NCBI GenBank assembly: GCA_030535245.1
Contig: JAUNBJ010000027.1
Location: 1-35,581, forward strand
Origin: Planctomycetia bacterium
GTDB taxonomy: Bacteria > Planctomycetota > Planctomycetia > Pirellulales > Thermoguttaceae
Reading direction: 5' to 3'
DNA length: 35,581 nt
In this document: positions 31,797 through 35,581 of the stretch, piece by piece
How the letters are laid out: the number at the start of each line of letters is the position of its first letter
Numbering within the stretch: position 1 is the stretch's first letter
Program-made: the position numbers and the translations under genes
Notes under the pieces: generated by a model
Told to the model about the DNA's origin: nothing
The model's database searches: none
What the model saw: only the letters and a program-made list of their open reading frames with translations

Positions 31797-32597
31797 ATGC
31801 CCACTGGAACGATTTTTGAAATTCGCGAATTTTCGCTTTTCGACGGCGACGGTATCCGGACGACGGTGTTCCTGAAAGGGTGCCGGCTGCGGTGTGCCTG
31901 GTGTCACAATCCGGAAGGGCTGGACTTTCGGCCGCAGGTGTTGTTCAATGCGTCGCGGTGTCGTCATTGCGAAACGTGCCTGGGGGAAAAGTGTCCGTTT
32001 GGGGTGCGGCGACTTTGCGGATACGAAATCGACGACGAAACGCTCGCGAAAAAACTGCTCCGTCAGGCCGACGTGTTCCGGTCGATGGGAGGGGGCGTGA
32101 CGTTCTCCGGGGGCGAACCGTTGGCCCAAAGCGGGTTTGTGCGGGCCGTCTCGGAACGTCTGAAACAGGAGGGGATTTCCATCGCCGTGGAAACCTCCGG
32201 ATACGTTTCCAGGCAGGAGTACCAAACCGGGCTGGAATTGGCCGACCTGGTTTTTCAAGACCTGAAACACCCGTTCGCGGAAGAACATCAAAAATTCACC
32301 GGCGGGAACCTGGCCTTGATTTTGCGCAATCTTGCGTATTTGCGAGAATCCGGCAAACGCTTTATCCTCCGCATTCCTCTGATTCCCAATGTGAACGATT
32401 CGCCGGAGTGTATGCGTGCTTTTGCCGAACTTGCCGCCGGGTGTGAGCGGGTCGAGGTGCTCCCCTACCACCTCACCGCCGGGGCCAAATATCCTTTGAT
32501 TGGAAAAGAGTACCACCCGCCGTTTTTGGAGCAGCGGAAACACCCCATCGACCTGTCTGCGTTTGAAAGTCGGGGAATCCCCTGCAAGGTGCTGTGA
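31797..32597 (+). CDS. Glycyl-radical enzyme activating protein (radical SAM)
   Basis: 266 aa from the ATG at 31797 (AGGAGG upstream). It should install the glycyl radical on a pyruvate-formate-lyase-like enzyme. Radical-SAM motif CRLRCAWC (C29, C33, C36) followed by HNPE, GGGVTFSGGEPL, ETSGY and the DLK motif in FQDLKHP. A Cys-rich insert (C55, C58, C61, C66 and C74) is enough for about one [4Fe-4S] cluster. PFL activase lacks such an insert and most other activases carry two clusters. No glycyl-radical enzyme gene is in the window, so its partner is unknown. Oxygen sensitivity of such systems suggests an anaerobic niche. Its stop shares one base with the next start (TGATG). Confidence 0.88.
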   Translation: MPTGTIFEIREFSLFDGDGIRTTVFLKGCRLRCAWCHNPEGLDFRPQVLFNASRCRHCETCLGEKCPFGVRRLCGYEIDDETLAKKLLRQADVFRSMGGGVTFSGGEPLAQSGFVRAVSERLKQEGISIAVETSGYVSRQEYQTGLELADLVFQDLKHPFAEEHQKFTGGNLALILRNLAYLRESGKRFILRIPLIPNVNDSPECMRAFAELAAGCERVEVLPYHLTAGAKYPLIGKEYHPPFLEQRKHPIDLSAFESRGIPCKVL

Positions 32598-33769
32598 TGC
32601 TTTACGACGTTCTCATTCTCGGAGCTGGCCCTGCGGGGCTGGCGGCGGCCTGCTTTTCGCAGGGAAAGACGCTGCTGTTGGAAAAAAACGCATCGGCGGG
32701 GAAGAAACTGCTGCTTGCCGGAAGTGGACACTGCAACGTGACCCATGGCGGGGATATTCGCGATTTTTTCCCCCGATACGGCCTCCATGCGGCGTTTGTC
32801 AAACCATGCCTGATGGCGTTTCCCAATACCGCGTTGGTTCGTTGGCTTGCCGAACAGGGGGTTCCCTGCGTGGAACGGAACGACGGTAAAATTTTCCCCC
32901 GCTCCCAGAACGGACGCGACGTTCTAAACGCCCTGCTTACCGCCTGTTCCGGGCATGTGAAAATCCTTTTGAGCCAACCGGTACAGTCCGTGACGCACGA
33001 CACGTATTTTCATGTCGCCACCGCTCAGGAAACGTTCTCGGCGAAAAAACTGATCCTCACCACCGGCGGCCAATCGTATCCCGCCACCGGCTCGACGGGC
33101 GACGGGTTTCGGTTCGCGCAATCCCTGGGCCATACCCTCGTCCCCCCTGCTCCGGCGCTTACCCCCATATATGTGCGGGATTACACGCTGGCCCGGTGCG
33201 CGGGGATTTCGCTGGAAAACGTTCCAATCACGCTCTGGCGGGACGGGAAAAAAACGGCGACCCACCGGGGGGATCTGCTGCTGACCCACACCGGGCTTTC
33301 CGGCCCCGGAATCCTGGATTTCAGTCGGAACCTCCAACCGGGCGACACCCTCCGTTTGGAGCTGGGGCAGGAGGAACCGCTGCGGGCATGCCTGAATACC
33401 CGAAAAGAGGTGAAAAACGTGTTATCCGCCACGTTCCAGCGGGCCGAGAATTTGATTGAAACGCTCCTCGTTGCTTCCGGAGTTTCCCCATCCCTTCGTG
33501 GCTGCGACGTCACGCGGGGAGAACGCAAAGCGATTCTTGAGAACGTCCTTCAACCGGCGTTTGTCGTTGCGAAACTGGGCGGTTTTCACGAAGCGATGGT
33601 TACACGTGGCGGCGTGCGTCTGGAGGAAGTCAACCGGAAAACGATGGAATCCCGGCTAGTTCCGGGCCTGTTTTTTGCCGGCGAGATTCTCGACATCGAC
33701 GGGGATACCGGGGGATACAATCTCCAATTCGCGTTTTCGTCTGGATTTCTTGCCGGGAAACATGCGTAA
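32597..33769 (+). CDS. HI0933/YhiN-type FAD-dependent oxidoreductase (BaiN-like)
   Basis: 390 aa. The FAD-binding Rossmann motif is GAGPAG (9-14), followed by EKN at the second-strand end and the family signature KLLLAGSGHCNVTH. LTTGGQSYPATGSTGDGFRFA, LTHTGLSGPGILDFS and the C-terminal FAGEILDIDGDTGGYNLQFAFSSG (as parts FAGEILDIDGDTGG and YNLQFAFSSG) complete the family pattern. Members are found in most bacteria; BaiN is reported in bile-acid reduction but the general reaction is unclear. It is translationally coupled to the activase gene, which does not by itself imply a joint pathway. A T8 run follows the stop at 33777, with at best a 3-bp stem before it. Confidence 0.85.
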   Translation: MLYDVLILGAGPAGLAAACFSQGKTLLLEKNASAGKKLLLAGSGHCNVTHGGDIRDFFPRYGLHAAFVKPCLMAFPNTALVRWLAEQGVPCVERNDGKIFPRSQNGRDVLNALLTACSGHVKILLSQPVQSVTHDTYFHVATAQETFSAKKLILTTGGQSYPATGSTGDGFRFAQSLGHTLVPPAPALTPIYVRDYTLARCAGISLENVPITLWRDGKKTATHRGDLLLTHTGLSGPGILDFSRNLQPGDTLRLELGQEEPLRACLNTRKEVKNVLSATFQRAENLIETLLVASGVSPSLRGCDVTRGERKAILENVLQPAFVVAKLGGFHEAMVTRGGVRLEEVNRKTMESRLVPGLFFAGEILDIDGDTGGYNLQFAFSSGFLAGKHA

Positions 33770-33803
33770 CGCCTGTTTTTTTTGACTTTTTTTGGAAAAA
33801 TGC

Positions 33804-33831
33804 TTGACAAAAGGGGAAGTCAGCGTATACT
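33804..33831 (+). promoter_or_regulatory. Promoter of the second beta-strand repeat surface gene
   Basis: TTGACA (33804-33809), 16 bp, TATACT (33826-33831), close to consensus, so transcription is expected to be strong even though translation is interrupted at the poly-G tract. GGAGAG lies 9 nt before the ATG at 33900. Confidence 0.75.
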
Positions 33832-33899
33832 GGATAGAAAGTAATTGGAGATTTTAGTTCATACCATACAAGTTCAGTTCATTCGGAGAGAAATTCGCC

Positions 33900-35581
33900 A
33901 TGCAAAACGATGAAACCAAACGTGATATTGTCAAGATAGGGGGGGGGGGGTAAAATATCCCGCATCACCACCGTTCTGGCGACGCTTCTTTTCCTGTTGG
34001 GGTGGGGTGAGGTTTCGGCTCAATATACCATTTCTGATGGAGAGACCAAGACGCTTGCCGATTTGGGTGCTTCCACCACGGGATTTGAAACGCTGACCGT
34101 CGAATCTGGCGGGACGCTGCAATTGGCAAATGGAAATACTGGAAGTACCTCCGACACCATCACGATTACCGGAACGGGGGATGGTACGGTCGTGGGAACA
34201 ACGCCCCATGGGGCGATTTATTCCCCCATTGTGTCGGGAGTTTGGGCGAATGTCGTCATTGACGGTAGTGCGTCAGTAACGAGTTACGCAGAGAATACCG
34301 GATCTCTCCGGCTCCGCTTTCAGGGGAATGTCACGGGAGGCGAGTTGACGACGTACGCCACGCAATCGTCTGGAGTGGCGAATATTGCGGAAATTCACGC
34401 AGGAATGACCAGCACGTTCAACATTTCCAAATTGATCGTGGCGCAGGGGAATTTCACGTTCTGCGGTGTGTCGGGAACCGATTCGGTAGAGACACACACG
34501 CATTACTTTGCCGAAGGAATTACGGTCAATTCCGGTGCCAATCTTCGGAGCTGGTCGGAAAAGAGGCTCTATCTGTACACCTCCACGGAAGAAACGGATC
34601 TGGCCACCATCACGCTCAGCTCCGGCTCGTCGTATCGCTCGGAAAATACGGCCAATACACTGTTTGCCAATTTTGTTCTGAATGGCTCGACCACTTTTTC
34701 GGGATATTCCACCCTGGATATTGGTTCTTCGGATGCTGCGGAGCCGAATACGTGCATTTCGGGAACTGGCACGCTGAATGTCAACGGTATCACGCTCTCC
34801 CTGCATGATGGGAACACGTATTCGGGAGGTACGGGCATCGGAGCCAGTGCAACGCTGCGGATTTCTCATGCCAATGCGACGGGAACCGGTACGGTGACAC
34901 TCAACGAGGCGGGAAGGTTGGAGTTGGATGGGATTGCCGAAGGGATGACGTTTGAATTGGGCGGTCTGGCAGGAGGCGGCGTGACGACTGTCTATTCCGG
35001 GTCCGCGAATAATGTGACGCTGCAAGTAGGAAGTGCCAACGGGAGCCAAACGTACTCCGGGGTGCTTTCGAATTCTTCGGGGAAAATGCTCTCGGTGGAA
35101 AAGGTGGGAACCGGTACATGGACGCTCACCGGAAATTCCACGTACACCGGCAACACGACGATCTCCGGCGGAACGCTCGATTTGCAGGGGAGCCTGGCCA
35201 GTACGCAGCAGGTTCAATTAAATTCCGGGGCAACGCTTCGCCTTTCCTCGAATGCTTCGGTGCCGGGCGGGGTTGCGACCCAGAAGGATACGACAACGCG
35301 GCTTATTTTCGATGGTTATACGGTCAAAGAGGGGACATGGGCGATTCGTGCGGGTTCCACCACGGAAATCGGTGAGGGCGGTTTGAACCAGACCGGAGGT
35401 AACTACTATATTGCCGAGACGACGTTTACCGTTTCGGAAGGCGTTACGGAGGCGACTGCCAGTTATAATAACACCGCAGCAGGATCAGGTTCCAAGATTA
35501 CGCTTGATATTGGTTCAGAGCAGACGTTGAATTTTCAGACGGTGGTAAAGGATTATATCGACGACAAAGGTGTTTCACCGT
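33900..35581 (+). CDS. Autotransporter-type beta-strand repeat surface protein, out of frame at poly-G, runs off the window
   Basis: The ATG at 33900 (GGAGAG upstream) reads MQNDETKRDIVKI, four Gly from G12, then TAA at 33951. From 33952 another frame is open for 543 codons to the window end. It starts KISRITTVLATLLFLLGWGEV and SAQ, a clear signal peptide, and continues with beta-strand repeats such as YTISDGETKTLADLG, VEKVGTGTWTLTGNSTYTGN and TTISGGTLDLQG. Loss of one G (G11) joins the two parts. In the open frame a TAG at 33937 blocks any earlier start. The gene is therefore either in an OFF phase or carries a homopolymer sequencing error. The C-terminus, and whether it has a PEP-CTERM signal, is not visible. 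Confidence 0.85.
33939..33950 (+). repeat. G12 tract setting the frame of the second surface gene
   Basis: Twelve G between ATA and TAA. Lengths of 11 or 14 would connect the start codon with the signal peptide and repeat domain. Length 12 ends at TAA, and length 10 or 13 enters a third frame with a stop near 34099. Confidence 0.9.

Noticed and set aside
33777..33784. Intrinsic terminator after the HI0933-type gene
   Set aside because: A T8 run is present but only a 3-bp stem precedes it.
34273..35217. 314-codon minus-strand open frame across the second surface gene
   Set aside because: The plus-strand frame has a signal peptide and beta-strand repeats; the minus frame is Arg/Ile-rich without motifs.
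1..35581. tRNA, rRNA, CRISPR array, insertion sequence
   Set aside because: None was recognised by eye: no tRNA T-arm with matching acceptor ends, no regularly spaced repeat array and no transposase-like frame.

Overview
The window looks like chromosome from an anaerobic or microaerophilic member of the Planctomycetota, possibly a gut-type lineage near Pirellulales/Thermoguttaceae. This is inferred from several family types seen together: a DUF1559 prepilin-like protein, a second DUF1559-related protein, an SHD1-domain protein, PEP-CTERM and autotransporter-type beta-strand repeat surface proteins, many secreted glycoside-hydrolase-like proteins, an anaerobe-type biotin synthase and a glycyl-radical-enzyme activase. 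No rRNA, tRNA, CRISPR array or transposase was recognised.

Layout. Positions 1-3.7 kb hold a minus-strand pair: a secreted GH97 enzyme and an exported Pcm-like methyltransferase, behind a TTGACA promoter with a palindrome in its spacer. At 4.1-6.2 kb is an exported DUF11-repeat protein. At 6.4-9.4 kb is a tightly overlapping bioB-bioD-bioA operon. At 9.7-11.1 kb is a DUF1559 protein whose prepilin leader is swollen to 146 residues by in-frame REP-like repeats. At 11.1-16.3 kb is a carbohydrate cluster: a sugar isomerase-like TIM barrel, a large unassigned secreted protein, a GH39-like enzyme and a small membrane protein. At 16.4-17.8 kb is an AT-rich SHD1 gene on the minus strand. At 18.0-23.3 kb is a minus-strand ammonia-assimilation operon: glnA, an ANTAR regulator, a class II amidotransferase, an FMN/Fe-S glutamate synthase subunit and a polyferredoxin. 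hisD follows at 23.3-24.7 kb. At 24.9-35.6 kb lie two large beta-strand repeat surface-protein genes flanking a DUF4091 protein, a DUF1559-related membrane protein, a glycyl-radical activase and an HI0933-type flavoprotein.

Two regulatory arrangements stand out. (1) Both surface-protein genes carry a long poly-G tract inside the first ~17 codons, ahead of the signal peptide. In one the tract (G10) leaves the frame open. In the other (G12) translation runs straight into TAA, while the following 543 codons are open in a frame that G11 would restore. This is what a phase-variable (contingency) pair would look like. (2) The glnA leader contains a near-consensus promoter, a 7-bp hairpin with an AACGGU hexaloop (A1 and G4, the known ANTAR-recognition signature), and an overlapping 21-bp terminator with a U tract. 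An ANTAR protein, whose receiver domain has lost the phospho-acceptor Asp, is encoded directly after glnA. Together these suggest ANTAR antitermination of nitrogen assimilation that does not depend on receiver phosphorylation.

A third theme is short palindromic repeats scattered through intergenic DNA and inside one coding leader. All functional calls are from reading the sequence; no database search was run.
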